Shown here piece by piece: positions 46,973 through 56,506 of a stretch of DNA of 64,000 nucleotides. The stretch lies in contig NZ_BAEP01000023.1 of NCBI RefSeq assembly GCF_000315015.1, forward strand, positions 62,001-126,000, read 5' to 3'. A program made the translations under genes and the position numbers. Position 1 is the first letter of the stretch. Each line of letters opens with the position of its first letter. The notes under the pieces were generated by a model. That model saw only the letters and a list, made by a program, of their open reading frames with translations. It did not search any database and was not told the origin of the DNA. This DNA is from Paraglaciecola mesophila KMM 241 (GTDB taxonomy: Bacteria; Pseudomonadota; Gammaproteobacteria; Enterobacterales; Alteromonadaceae).

Positions 46973-48151
46973 TCACCCCCAAAGGCGCTGGCATAAAATA
47001 ATGCCTGCGACTAATGCGATAGCCGTGGAGCCTGGGGTGACTATCATTGATTGCCATTTTGGGTGGTTGCGCCAGTTAGCGAGCAGTAAAAACGCCACGA
47101 GGATGATGCCGAGTTGGGCTAGTTCAACGCCGATATTAAAACTGATTAGGGCTAACACTAAACCTTGTGATGGTAGGCCGAGTTGACTTAATGCTGAGGC
47201 GAACCCTAGCCCGTGAATTAAGCCGAAAGTAATAACGATGGCGAGGCGCCACCATGCACTAGGCCGCCAAAAAATGTTTTCAACTGCGACCCAAAGAATC
47301 GATAACGCGGTAATTGGTTCAATGATACTTGCTGGTATGGCGATCGCTCCAAACGCTGCTAGGCCAAGGGTGAGTGTGTGGGCAATGGTGAAGCCGGTAA
47401 CCCAAATGAGTAGATAGCGTACTCGAGTGATCCCCAAAAACAAACCGAGCACGAAGAGGGCGTGGTCCCACCCTTGGGGAATAATATGAATGATGCCTTG
47501 CCACATGTAATGTAGCCATTCGCTGGTGGTATCGCTATGTAGGTCGCGGGCTTTTGGCTGCAATTTGTCAGGTTGTAATGCGAAGGATGGGCTTTGTTGA
47601 TCGCGCACCAGCCAGCGGTTCAAGCTGCGGCCACTTGATGTTTGTTTAATACTGATTGCTATGGGCTCTTCAAAGCTGAAGTTACCCGTAAATTTGGCGC
47701 TTAGTTCTGCTGGTGAGTCTTCGCCTGTAGTGGGCAGGGTTGCAGTGAATAGAAAGCGTGTCATGGGCCAATTGAGATCTGACATAAATTCACTTTTTGA
47801 TATATCACTCGGTAAATCGACTTGCGCCAGTTGCCAATTCAGTAGTTGTTCGTCAAGTGTGATGTTCGTCGCTGATATTAGCTTTTGTGCCAGCGCGTTT
47901 ATATTTGGATCGCTAAGGGGAGCTTGAATACGAGATAGCTGATAGTAGCTTTCGCTGCTGCCGGTTTCTCGGGTGAGGTCGACTGATATGTCTAGCTCGG
48001 CGTGTTGCGCGTCAACTTGGTTGAGTGTGATGCGGGTCATGTTGAGTAAATGCGCCTGTGCTTGGGGCGCAAAAACGAATATGACCAAATATAATGTAGC
48101 GAGCCATTTTGTGGCACGCCCCATGTGTTTGTTTAGTTGCATGCTTTGCAA
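46973..48151 (-). CDS. HupE/UreJ-family membrane protein
   Basis: 392 residues. A signal peptide and a periplasmic beta-rich domain (to about 215) are followed by six membrane segments of the HupE/UreJ_2 type, with HIIPQGWDHALFVLGLFLGI as the family marker and GLIHGLGFASAL in the later half. HupE relatives are linked to nickel or other metal uptake. Its start lies 11 bp after the amidohydrolase stop, so the two are probably co-transcribed. No hydrogenase or urease genes are nearby, so the role is open. Confidence 0.82.
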   Translation of the reverse strand: MQSMQLNKHMGRATKWLATLYLVIFVFAPQAQAHLLNMTRITLNQVDAQHAELDISVDLTRETGSSESYYQLSRIQAPLSDPNINALAQKLISATNITLDEQLLNWQLAQVDLPSDISKSEFMSDLNWPMTRFLFTATLPTTGEDSPAELSAKFTGNFSFEEPIAISIKQTSSGRSLNRWLVRDQQSPSFALQPDKLQPKARDLHSDTTSEWLHYMWQGIIHIIPQGWDHALFVLGLFLGITRVRYLLIWVTGFTIAHTLTLGLAAFGAIAIPASIIEPITALSILWVAVENIFWRPSAWWRLAIVITFGLIHGLGFASALSQLGLPSQGLVLALISFNIGVELAQLGIILVAFLLLANWRNHPKWQSMIVTPGSTAIALVAGIILCQRLWG

Positions 48152-48162
48152 ATGCTGCTTGC

Positions 48163-50112
48163 TTACCAGATTACTGGGTGTGTTTCGCCAGTAGTGACGT
48201 TCACTAAGCCGCCTGGGTTACCTTTGTAAGGGGCGACGAGTTGCCATTTCCACGGTGCGGCGGTTAAAAAGGCAAAGCGCATACGCTCGGGCAGGCCGGG
48301 CATGCCAATCCACTCCATGTTGTCGGCTTGCTGTTGCAGGTGTTCCATTTCAGCGGCGACCTCGGTAACCGGCCTTGAGGTCATTAGACCGGCGATGTCT
48401 AGTTTCACCGTCGCAACGACTTTACCTTCTTTTACTAATGCCCAACCCCCGCCAAGCTCGGCGACTGTGTTTGCGGCTAACGCCATGGCGGCGTCGTCAT
48501 TGCCAACACTCCATATGTTGTGCAAATCATGGGATTGTGAGCTGGCGAGGGCTGAGTTAGCGGTTTTGGGCCCAGCGTTTTGCCAAATCATTTTGGATAC
48601 CGCCGCCGTGCCATGGTAGCGGTCTACTACGGCTACTTTTATTAAGTTATTGGCGGTATCTGCGTCGACTGTTCCTTGCGCCGAAACGGGCAGGCTTTTG
48701 GTGATGAAATCAGGTTTGAACCAGAAGGGCTGTAAAACCGCTGCTTGAACAGTTTTTTGGCCTTCGGGGGCATGAATGGCAAAGTCTTCTGCGCTGAGCG
48801 AGCGGCCAACATTCATGGTTTCGGTTAGCCATTGTGGGTATTCAATATCAGCAATGGGTAATTGGTATTTATCTTTGATGCCAGCTAGTAAACCGTTGGC
48901 ATATACGCGCTCTATTGCCACGGTTTCTGGGTTGCTAAGTAACACAATATCGGCGTAACGACCTGGGGCGATTGAGCCCACTAAGTGGTCAATATTAAAG
49001 TGGCGAGCGGTGTTGTAGCTGCCAAGTTGATAAGCGATTTCGGTGGGTACGCCGCGCTGGATCACGTTTCGAATGTTGTAATCCATGGAGCCGAGTTGCA
49101 GGGTGGCGAACACGTCTCTATCGTCGGTGGTGACTGAGACGTTACTCCAATCTTGTAAATTCATTTCAAGCAGCTTAGGGATTAAGGTATCGAATGCTGC
49201 GTGTTTCACTTCTAAAAATATACCCCGGCGAAGCTTTTCAATGCCTTCTTCTGCGAGTCTGACTTCATGATCAGACGCTAAGCCTGCTGCGGCGAAGGCG
49301 CTGATATCGGTTTGCGAGGTTAGGTTCATACCGTGGCCTTCTACTACGCCGCGGTTGTCGTAGGTGGCTTGGATCATCTCCCAAATGCGTTGATGGCCAC
49401 CGTTATCGGCATTGATAATAGCTGACCAATCCATGACTTCGCCTAACGCGACTACGCGTAGGTCTTGCTGCATAAAGTCGCTCATTTCTTGATAACCGTA
49501 ATAGCCGCCGCCTGATTCATACACGGTAGGCGGTGTGGCTGAGCCAATAGCCGGGAATATTTTCAGTGGGCTGCCAGCGTGTTCGGCGGCTAGCCAAAAA
49601 TCGACGTTGCGGGTGCCGATTACATTCGAGACCTCATGTGAGCCTTCAACCGTCCAAGTATTCCCTTGGGGAATTACCAAAGCCGCTTCGTATTCTGGGG
49701 TTAAGTATGAGCTTTCAATGTGTTTGTGCGACTCGCCAAAGCCAGGTACGGCCCATAGTCCGTTGGCATCAAATTGCTCTGTTGCTTGGCCTTGCCAAGT
49801 ACCGCTATCACCGACCCAAGCGATGCGCCCTTTGGCGATAACAATGTCTTGCTTTGGCAGCCACTCTTGAGTGAACACGTTGAGCATAGTTGTATTGGTG
49901 ATGATTAAATCTGCTGGCTCGCGGCCCAGCGCAACTTGGGTTAGAAACTGACGGGTTTTAATTTCCGGGCTGAATGCGACATCGGCTTCGGTTTTATCTT
50001 CTACTTCGCTAGCTGTTTTATCGTTCGATGTTGAAGGAGTACAAGCGGTAAACAACAAACTGCTTAAGCCGAAAAGGCTCGCGGTTAAAACCAAACGAAG
50101 AGTAGGGGTCAC
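48163..50112 (-). CDS. Exported adenine-deaminase-like amidohydrolase lipoprotein
   Basis: 649 residues. The N-terminus is a lipoprotein signal (SSLLFTAC, Cys24), unusual because adenine deaminases are cytoplasmic. The amidohydrolase fold shows PGFGESHKHIESS in place of the usual PGFIDAHxHIESS, EGSHEVSNVIG in place of DPHEIxNV, EGHGMNL, SVTTDDRD, and SHDLHNI in place of SHDSHNI. The metal-ligand histidines and TDDR acid are kept, so activity is likely but specificity may have shifted. It probably acts in the periplasm on a purine or related compound. It is followed by a HupE-like membrane gene. Confidence 0.82.
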   Translation of the reverse strand: MTPTLRLVLTASLFGLSSLLFTACTPSTSNDKTASEVEDKTEADVAFSPEIKTRQFLTQVALGREPADLIITNTTMLNVFTQEWLPKQDIVIAKGRIAWVGDSGTWQGQATEQFDANGLWAVPGFGESHKHIESSYLTPEYEAALVIPQGNTWTVEGSHEVSNVIGTRNVDFWLAAEHAGSPLKIFPAIGSATPPTVYESGGGYYGYQEMSDFMQQDLRVVALGEVMDWSAIINADNGGHQRIWEMIQATYDNRGVVEGHGMNLTSQTDISAFAAAGLASDHEVRLAEEGIEKLRRGIFLEVKHAAFDTLIPKLLEMNLQDWSNVSVTTDDRDVFATLQLGSMDYNIRNVIQRGVPTEIAYQLGSYNTARHFNIDHLVGSIAPGRYADIVLLSNPETVAIERVYANGLLAGIKDKYQLPIADIEYPQWLTETMNVGRSLSAEDFAIHAPEGQKTVQAAVLQPFWFKPDFITKSLPVSAQGTVDADTANNLIKVAVVDRYHGTAAVSKMIWQNAGPKTANSALASSQSHDLHNIWSVGNDDAAMALAANTVAELGGGWALVKEGKVVATVKLDIAGLMTSRPVTEVAAEMEHLQQQADNMEWIGMPGLPERMRFAFLTAAPWKWQLVAPYKGNPGGLVNVTTGETHPVIW

Positions 50113-50593
50113 GGTTATCTCCTGAAATAAAACGCACTAACAACGGACTGAAGTGACGAATATGCATCATAAATGCCAGAAGTTGACCATTTGGACAGGT
50201 TCCCAAAGGACGAGGAACGTAGCGGGGATTACAGTGGAATATGGCTGATTAAACAGTTAACTCCACCTGACGTGTTCGGTTGGTTTGGGGAAATTGCACT
50301 AAATTAAGGCGGGGGATGACGCTTTATCGAACAGGGTGCTTTTAGGAATTAAAAAGAGAAATTGCAAAGACACCCATGATAAGGATGCAGCACTTTTGAT
50401 TAAGATTTTGCCCTCAGCTGATAGTTTTTCGCACACTCGATGCACTGGTAATTCTTATAATTAACCCTGTATCAGTTACACTTCAACCTCAAGAAGACCT
50501 TTTAATAGGCTATATATCAATGAGTTAGACTGGGCATTAAGCTTGCAAACGCTACTGCTTTCATACTCATAAATTTATCAAGGGAAAGTAACA
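50113..50593. other. Intergenic region between divergent amidohydrolase and MAPEG genes
   Basis: About 480 bp without a gene I can defend. One GACACCCATGAT segment (50370-50381) recurs after the McrC-island secreted gene (46940-46951). It probably contains the two divergent promoters. Confidence 0.35.
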
Positions 50594-51010
50594 ATGATCG
50601 ACCTTACCTATTCGGCTTATACGGCGTTTTACTTATATTTAGTCATGCTACTAGTGCAGTGGGCGGTCGCGACGTTTAGTAAGGCTAAGCAGCCAAATGC
50701 GATCCCTGGGAAGATAGATGAAAACTTATCTCACGACAGTTTTGTGTTCAGAGCGCATCGTACTTTCCAAAATACCCTAGAGAACAGTGCTCTGTTCGTT
50801 GGTACGGTACTTTTCGCGTTTCTTCTTAATGTTCAAAGTCCAGTATTTGCTATTTGTGTGTGGGTTTATCTAGCCGCAAGAGTAGTGCATATGGTGTTGT
50901 ACTATATAATTTCGACGGAAAAGAACCCCAGCCCACGTACCTACTTCTTTTTGATTGGTCTGTTGGCGAATGTGGTTATGTTAGTGATGCTGGGACTAAG
51001 GCTAATCTAG
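50594..51010 (+). CDS. MAPEG family membrane protein
   Basis: 138 residues with four membrane segments. The central FRAHRTFQNTLENSALFVG is the MAPEG signature (the ExxPxF-type helix 2 region, including the Asn/Glu pair), followed by RVVHMVLYY. MAPEG proteins include glutathione-dependent membrane transferases and peroxidases. Preceded by AAGGGAAAG at the start. Catalytic role not proven; no partner gene. Confidence 0.85.
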   Translation: MIDLTYSAYTAFYLYLVMLLVQWAVATFSKAKQPNAIPGKIDENLSHDSFVFRAHRTFQNTLENSALFVGTVLFAFLLNVQSPVFAICVWVYLAARVVHMVLYYIISTEKNPSPRTYFFLIGLLANVVMLVMLGLRLI

Positions 51011-51032
51011 CGACAGCTCGTATTCGTGGCTC

Positions 51033-51055
51033 GTTAGCATGACACCCATGCTAAC
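51033..51055. terminator. Possible transcription terminator hairpin after MAPEG gene
   Basis: Perfect 9-bp stem GTTAGCATG / CATGCTAAC with a 5-base loop, 22 bp after the stop. No T run follows, so it could be a processing or rho-assisted site. Confidence 0.35.
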
Positions 51056-51334
51056 GCCATAACAACGAGGGCCTTCGGCTACTGCGCCGTGTTCGAGCGA
51101 CTTGCGTGCCTCGTCTGTGTTGCTCGAGCTACATGCCTCTTTAGCCACATACCTAGTGATTGATTTACATACTTAATCTTAAGGCTGATATCGTTGATAT
51201 TAGCCCGCTGTGTTTGGCATACTTCTAGCCATTTATTCTTCCCTAAAATGCCATAGACCCATCATCAGCTATTTAACACTTTGATTTGCAATAGGTTTTT
51301 AAGTGTTATAGTTTATTCGCAAATATCGATAAAA
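51056..51334. other. Intergenic region before the unknown membrane operon
   Basis: About 280 bp with no gene found. It should hold the promoter for the four-gene operon that follows, but no clear -10/-35 pair can be assigned. Confidence 0.3.
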
Positions 51335-52426
51335 ATGGAATTTTTGGTGATTTCGCGTCAATTCTCTCTGCTGTTTGTACTGGGTCTGTGTTCGGTTTTA
51401 TTTGTGTCTGGTTGTGCTGTTGATAAACGGCCTGAGGCGTATTCGAATGCGATAGTGGTGAGCAGTGCCTTTCCTGCCCATGGTAGTTCACAACCTCAAT
51501 ATGCTGCTGTTCAGTCGGCGTTACTCAACCGAAATTTGCTCATTGCCGATAACGGCGATGTGTTACCTGTGATGAAGAGCATGTGCGAGACTGACATGCT
51601 GTATCGCGTTACGAGTACCAACTTGCCGAGTTATGTTGGCCGGCATCAAGATTTGTTCGCGGGCTTCTATCTTGATGTGGCATTCGTGAATGGCAGTTGG
51701 AAGGTGGTCAGCACTGATAACAACTTTGCCCAGGTTAATAGCGAGTTTGAGCTCAGTTTGTTAGCCAGCGTGTTAATACCACGGGTAACAACGAGTGATG
51801 TATTTATTGTTCGCCCCCAACCGAACATCAGCGCTAAGGCATTAAAGGATTTGCTGGCCTCGGTGCAAAGCCTATTGCCGGTAAAACGCACGCGATTTGT
51901 GGTCGAAAACAAATTAGCTAAGCAAGTGGAGCAAGCTGGGTTTAGGGCCGTGCTTGAGCACGCGGCGGCTAAATACTGGTACTTAGGGGATACTCTTAGC
52001 ACCAGTGCGGCGCAAGATCGTACTTTTTTTGCTATCAACAGTAGCGCCAATGCTGAGTTAGTGGCATTTGCCACACGTAGCCAGCCCCTTATGGCGTGCA
52101 TGCAAGCGCATAACTTTGTGCAGCCCCCAAATAAAAAATTCAATATAAAATCAAAGGCTACAGACTTGCCCAGCGTAGTGAGCATGTTACCTAGCAATGC
52201 AGATTTTAATCAATTAAGCGAGCAACAAAAGCTGTTTAGTTCGGGCAAGTACCTCACTATTAACGGTGATGTGCTCAAGTATTCTACATATCAAAAATTG
52301 CAGGCGGGTAGTCGCTGCAGCCGCCTCAGCCCGAGTGATCCTTTGTACAAGTATTGTGAAGACAGAAAGCAAGACGTTAGTGCAGATTTTAAACGCCGAA
52401 AAGCCACTATGAGAAAGCAGGATTAG
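51335..52426 (+). CDS. Lipoprotein of unknown function (first gene of membrane operon)
   Basis: About 363 residues from ATG 51335; a start 18 codons upstream is in frame but buries the signal. Lipobox VSGC gives Cys27. The mature protein is mixed alpha/beta with no motif recognised, and it ends with a charged RKATMRKQD tail. It lies 2 bp before the large membrane protein gene, so the four genes here form a tight operon. Confidence 0.7.
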   Translation: MEFLVISRQFSLLFVLGLCSVLFVSGCAVDKRPEAYSNAIVVSSAFPAHGSSQPQYAAVQSALLNRNLLIADNGDVLPVMKSMCETDMLYRVTSTNLPSYVGRHQDLFAGFYLDVAFVNGSWKVVSTDNNFAQVNSEFELSLLASVLIPRVTTSDVFIVRPQPNISAKALKDLLASVQSLLPVKRTRFVVENKLAKQVEQAGFRAVLEHAAAKYWYLGDTLSTSAAQDRTFFAINSSANAELVAFATRSQPLMACMQAHNFVQPPNKKFNIKSKATDLPSVVSMLPSNADFNQLSEQQKLFSSGKYLTINGDVLKYSTYQKLQAGSRCSRLSPSDPLYKYCEDRKQDVSADFKRRKATMRKQD

Positions 52427-52428
52427 TC

Positions 52429-54999
52429 ATGTTACATAAGCTCTCTGGCCAGGCAAAAATATTGGTGTTACTTGGGTTATTCGTGGTGTACGTATGCCTT
52501 GAATTGTCACTCAATTTGCTGTTAATCGATATGTACGCCAAACCACTACAGGATGTCTTTGGTGAGTACCAACTGACCGCTGAGCGTTTGGAATTATTTG
52601 GCCGCACGCTATCAGGCTTTGGTTTGGCGCTGGGTATTATCTCGTTTGTACCCGGGCATTTGTTCAATTTTTTAGGTGGGGCTAATCGCGCCACGCTTCT
52701 CAGCGACGAACGTGTTATTAGCAAACAAGGTAAATGGCTGTTTAGGCCGATTGCCTTTGTTTTGTTGTGGGCGTTGATCATTCCGTTTTTACGCATTGCG
52801 ATTGATGCCACCGTGGATGGCACCTCAAACGAGAAGAAGCTCAGTGCCGTGCGGGCGATTGTGTACAAAGAGGCGTATTTGGCAGAGTCGGTAACGATTG
52901 AAGGCTTCCCTGAATTTGATGAAATAGTCAGTGACCCACAACGTAAAGATTTGGTGGTGGCACTTATTCCGTCTTTGGCGTTTTTCTCAGGTGGGTTTAA
53001 TCATTTGATTGAATCTAACCTTCAAAACATGGCGGACGTGTTTTTACAAAATCGCCAAGAAGAGGCTTTCAGCAAAGAAGCATTACCGCGTATTCGTGAG
53101 TTTGATGGTGCGTATAAATCCGAGTGGGCCAAATATAGAAAGGCCACACAGGAGTATGCCCAAGCAAGTCGACGCGAGAACAACTACGCCTTGATTGAGC
53201 AAGAACGTACCGAGCTATTAAATCAAGCCAATGGGCGGATCAATCAGCGCTGGCGCACCTTTTCAGATGAATTATTGAAAGCGGATGACTTTCGTAAAGA
53301 CTACGCCGAGAACGAGACTATTGTGGGCGTATATCGGGACTTGCGCGATAAGTACCAAAGCTCCAAGTGTGACCGAGAGTGCCGCCAGTTTTATAAAGCT
53401 GAGTTTGCTAAGTATCTGACTAACTTGACGTTTGAGTCTGGTGAGCGGTTCGGGGTTTACCTTACTGCAGATGACGCGAATTTAACCAAATTGCTCAAAT
53501 CTAAATATCAGTTGATGGGAATGTTCACCCGAGGTCGCCGGGCATATTTGTACCGTGCGTATGGGATTTCTGAGGAAATGGAGTACGAGCAATACACCCA
53601 ATCACAGATGGCGACAAATTTAGCGATTGCCCTATTCAAAGAAAATGACGTGCATGTACCCAAAAACTGGAGCATGCAAGACATGCGTGCGCTTCGCCAA
53701 GGTATCACTCAAAAGTATCAGGGCCGAGCGCAAGCTCTGTGGGAAAAATATCAGAACAGTTCAAAGTTTGGTGGCGTACCCATGAAAGATCTCGATAGAG
53801 TCGACTTTGCCCGTTTGCACGAAATAGAAGTGATGGCCCAAATCATACTTGGCCCGTATTACATGGAAAGCTTTACCCCGAGTATCGCCGAGAGCCGCTA
53901 CAAAAAGATGTGGTTGGATAGCCAAGACAATATTTCGTTTATTCAGATGGTGACATCGACCGCTGCTACGGCGGCGTTCTCACCCGGTGGCAGTATGTTT
54001 CAGCTGGGTAAAGACGCAGTAAAATTAGCGGTGATCCCGCCGGTGAGCATAGCGGCAAGTTTGCTAGCGATTTTTTTGTTGTTTATCAAGCTCGGCCTTT
54101 ATTTGTGGGCGCGCAGTAAGGTGTATTTCATGCTAGCCATGGGGCTAGGCGTATTTGCATTTGGCATGCCTGTAGGTAAGTCGGTGATGGGCGAGAACTC
54201 GTATCACGGCATGATGGTCGCGTTTGCTGAAGAATTCAGCGACGTAGATACCTTTGATAAAACCTTCACCGTTGGCTTTGGCTATGTACTTGATTTAGAG
54301 AATGGCATTTTCAAAACCTATCGGGGTTTAGATGTGGTTAATGCGGTAGCGAGCGTGGTGTATCAAAAACTGCCACGTGATGAAAGTGGTCAACCGATTG
54401 CGCTACCTGAGCCAAGCGATTTCTCGCTGCGCGCTTACGACAATTTTGCCTATTCGATTTTAGATTTCACCCCTGACATGTTGGGCTTAGGTGAGGTGAC
54501 TTCGCCGTTTAACAGTAATATCACCGTTTTAAAGCAAGACATGAACGTGGGAGCCTATTTAGGTGTGCGTTTAGAAGACAAAAAGGTGGCAGAAGTACGC
54601 ATGCCTAACTTTATGCAAGGCACCGATATCGGCCTGCTGGCAGAGCAGCGTTTGTTCTATCAACCCGATTGGCAGGCCTTAGCGCTGGAATATATTTCAA
54701 ACGTGGACGACCCATCATATTGGTTGCAGTTGGCCCAAGGTGATGTAGCGAAAGAAACCTTAATGCAGCGCTTAGAACGCAACATGGCTACGTACCTAAA
54801 CAACACGCCAAGTACTTTGGCATTGCTTAATAGCTTAAACGAGAAGGGCCAGAGCAATTTAATTTTGCTAGAGCTTGAGCGCAGCAAGAAATACCGCTGC
54901 TTTGTGCTGGGCACTGTGACCGCACAAATGATCAGCGAATCAATTGAAAGCAATCATATTGCCTATGAAGAATTACCGAATTGTAAGGCCAGAATATGA
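52429..54999 (+). CDS. Large multi-spanning membrane protein, unknown function
   Basis: 856 residues. Membrane segments at about 9-30, 60-85 and 100-120, a long charged helical region (about 170-510, with coiled-coil-like stretches rich in Glu, Lys, Gln), two more membrane segments at about 540-580, and a C-terminal mixed domain with two cysteines. Not recognised. It overlaps the next small gene by 4 bp (ATGA), so translation is coupled. The topology suggests an inner-membrane protein with a large soluble domain, perhaps a scaffold or sensor. Confidence 0.75.
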   Translation: MLHKLSGQAKILVLLGLFVVYVCLELSLNLLLIDMYAKPLQDVFGEYQLTAERLELFGRTLSGFGLALGIISFVPGHLFNFLGGANRATLLSDERVISKQGKWLFRPIAFVLLWALIIPFLRIAIDATVDGTSNEKKLSAVRAIVYKEAYLAESVTIEGFPEFDEIVSDPQRKDLVVALIPSLAFFSGGFNHLIESNLQNMADVFLQNRQEEAFSKEALPRIREFDGAYKSEWAKYRKATQEYAQASRRENNYALIEQERTELLNQANGRINQRWRTFSDELLKADDFRKDYAENETIVGVYRDLRDKYQSSKCDRECRQFYKAEFAKYLTNLTFESGERFGVYLTADDANLTKLLKSKYQLMGMFTRGRRAYLYRAYGISEEMEYEQYTQSQMATNLAIALFKENDVHVPKNWSMQDMRALRQGITQKYQGRAQALWEKYQNSSKFGGVPMKDLDRVDFARLHEIEVMAQIILGPYYMESFTPSIAESRYKKMWLDSQDNISFIQMVTSTAATAAFSPGGSMFQLGKDAVKLAVIPPVSIAASLLAIFLLFIKLGLYLWARSKVYFMLAMGLGVFAFGMPVGKSVMGENSYHGMMVAFAEEFSDVDTFDKTFTVGFGYVLDLENGIFKTYRGLDVVNAVASVVYQKLPRDESGQPIALPEPSDFSLRAYDNFAYSILDFTPDMLGLGEVTSPFNSNITVLKQDMNVGAYLGVRLEDKKVAEVRMPNFMQGTDIGLLAEQRLFYQPDWQALALEYISNVDDPSYWLQLAQGDVAKETLMQRLERNMATYLNNTPSTLALLNSLNEKGQSNLILLELERSKKYRCFVLGTVTAQMISESIESNHIAYEELPNCKARI

Positions 55000-55187
55000 A
55001 AAATAAGCTAGTGGATTTCGTAAAAGAATGGATAGCAGACAACCTGATACTGCTGGTGTTGATGGTAGCCATGTTTGCAGGCATGCAATATTTGTATTAC
55101 CAAGAAAGCCAAGCCCTCGGCAAAGCCGCACAGCAGGTTGAAGTACTTAAATTGAAAATATCATTGACGATGGAACAACAAAAATGA
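54996..55187 (+). CDS. Small single-pass membrane protein, unknown function
   Basis: 63 residues: a short cytosolic start, one membrane segment (LILLVLMVAMFAGMQYLYY, about 19-37) and a short helical tail. It overlaps both neighbours by 4 bp (ATGA at each junction), the sign of a stoichiometric complex with the large protein. Confidence 0.65.
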   Translation: MKNKLVDFVKEWIADNLILLVLMVAMFAGMQYLYYQESQALGKAAQQVEVLKLKISLTMEQQK

Positions 55188-55483
55188 CCGAGCAAACCAA
55201 AGCCCCCTTTATCTCATTCAAGTTCGACCTAATGACGTTCATCGCTTTATGCGGCGCTATGTACTTAGCGTACACGGCGCATAGTGCGAACATGGAAAAT
55301 ACCGCGAAACTCAGCTCATTATTAAGTAAGTACGAGCAAACACTTGATGCCGCCATCGCCGGTGACGAAGTCACGCTCAAGCGCTATCGCAGCAACATAA
55401 AAAAGACATTGGATTCACTGTCACCCAAAGAGCGCGAACTGATGCTGGCGCTGTTAAAGGTAGATGCGCAAAGTAAAGGCTAG
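55184..55483 (+). CDS. Small single-pass membrane protein, unknown function
   Basis: 99 residues with a hydrophobic segment at about 15-30 (LMTFIALCGAMYLAYTA) and a predicted helical, charged C-terminal domain (EVTLKRYRSNIKKTLDSL). Last gene of the operon, coupled by ATGA to the previous small gene, and followed by a strong terminator. Confidence 0.65.
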   Translation: MTEQTKAPFISFKFDLMTFIALCGAMYLAYTAHSANMENTAKLSSLLSKYEQTLDAAIAGDEVTLKRYRSNIKKTLDSLSPKERELMLALLKVDAQSKG

Positions 55484-55526
55484 CTAAATTAACCAAGTAG
55501 CTACAGGCCTTAAACGGCAGCCATAA

Positions 55527-55559
55527 AAATACCCCAGCATCAAGAATGCTGGGGTATTT
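55527..55559. terminator. Bidirectional rho-independent terminator
   Basis: 14-bp perfect stem AAATACCCCAGCAT / ATGCTGGGGTATTT with a 5-base loop. It ends the four-gene operon and also faces the convergent DUF2383 gene. Confidence 0.92.
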
Positions 55560-55595
55560 GCTTTATTGCTAACTTAAAACATCAGGGATGATGTT

Positions 55596-56039
55596 TTACG
55601 CGGTACTTTTCTGAAGAGCACGCATCTGATCATGGTTACGCTTCATATCAGTTAACACTTTGTTTAGGGCCATGGTGCACGCCGCAGGTTGGTCTTCTTT
55701 AAGCGCGTCACGCAATTCGGCAAGTATCTTATCTTCCACTTCTTCTAGTTGACTCACGAACGTGTGGTCACTGTTAGAGGTGAGTGAGCTGATTACCTTG
55801 GTGTACATATTTCTGATATCTACAGCGACCGCACTGTCGTCTTCGTGTTCACCTTTTTCAGCGACGGCGAAGGGTTGCAAGGTCGTAATAGCGGCTTGCT
55901 TGTCATTAATCATTTGCTGGAACACAGTTTTGATACTCTGGGATTCCACTTTCTCTGTAGCGTCTGAATAGAACTCAATACCGCCGTTTAATACTTTGAT
56001 GATAGAAGAAACTTTTTCAACATGATTTGGATTAGACAT
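55596..56039 (-). CDS. PA2169-type four-helix-bundle protein (DUF2383)
   Basis: 147 residues, all helical. The pattern LNGGIEFYSDATEKVES near the start and the later HDQMRAL match PA2169-like DUF2383 proteins, which have a ferritin-like fold and are linked to general stress. No obvious metal-binding pair is certain. A strong GGAGCA precedes the ATG. Probably induced in stress or stationary phase, like the hemerythrin and peroxiredoxin genes further right. Confidence 0.8.
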   Translation of the reverse strand: MSNPNHVEKVSSIIKVLNGGIEFYSDATEKVESQSIKTVFQQMINDKQAAITTLQPFAVAEKGEHEDDSAVAVDIRNMYTKVISSLTSNSDHTFVSQLEEVEDKILAELRDALKEDQPAACTMALNKVLTDMKRNHDQMRALQKSTA

Positions 56040-56506
56040 AGAATGCTCCTTTGTGAATTAACGTTCTGTGACTACAAAATTAGCTCTGCGTCACTTTGTT
56101 ACTCTCTTTATTTATATTGCAACCCTCGTACCACCTCGCTGTACTTTTTGGGTTAAGGTTGAAATAAAATTAATTAATATATTATTGTTTGAAATCAATT
56201 ATTTATGTCTGTTTCGTGACGAGGTTTTGTTTGGTGGTACGCGAGGTTTGATACGATTTTTTGGTATTATTTTTATACTAAGTAAAGATTGCATTTAGCG
56301 TTGAATAAAGTACTCGCGTGTTTGCGTTATACCTACTCTAGCCAATCATTAAGCGCATAAGTTTTACCTACTTGAGTTTTATCGGACGTTAGGCGGGCTG
56401 AGGTCTATGGAATGGGTTTTATAGCCCTGAAATGAAAAAGGCACGTTGGGCGAAATCCCAATGTGCCTTTGGTTGATAGCGAGCCTTTAGTTGTATAGGC
56501 TAGCGC
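56040..56506. other. Intergenic region left of the MscS gene
   Basis: About 460 bp, AT-rich (for example the ATTAATATATTATTGTTTG region at 56173-56191). No gene recognised on either strand. The right end contains the MscS terminator (56437-56470). Confidence 0.4.
56437..56470 (-). terminator. Rho-independent terminator of the MscS gene
   Basis: A 14-bp stem with one mismatch, AAAGGCACGTTGGG against CCCAATGTGCCTTT, loop of about six bases, and T/A runs at both sides. It lies 36 bp downstream of the MscS stop on the minus strand. Confidence 0.85.

Noticed and set aside
46938-51055. GACACCCATG recurring at 46941, 50371 and 51041
   Set aside because: Only three short copies with little shared flank; the one at 51041 is explained by a hairpin. 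Not enough to call a repeat family.
56068-56298. 76-residue frame between DUF2383 and MscS genes
   Set aside because: Hydrophobic and low-complexity, AT-rich, no ribosome-binding site, and no neighbour that supports it.
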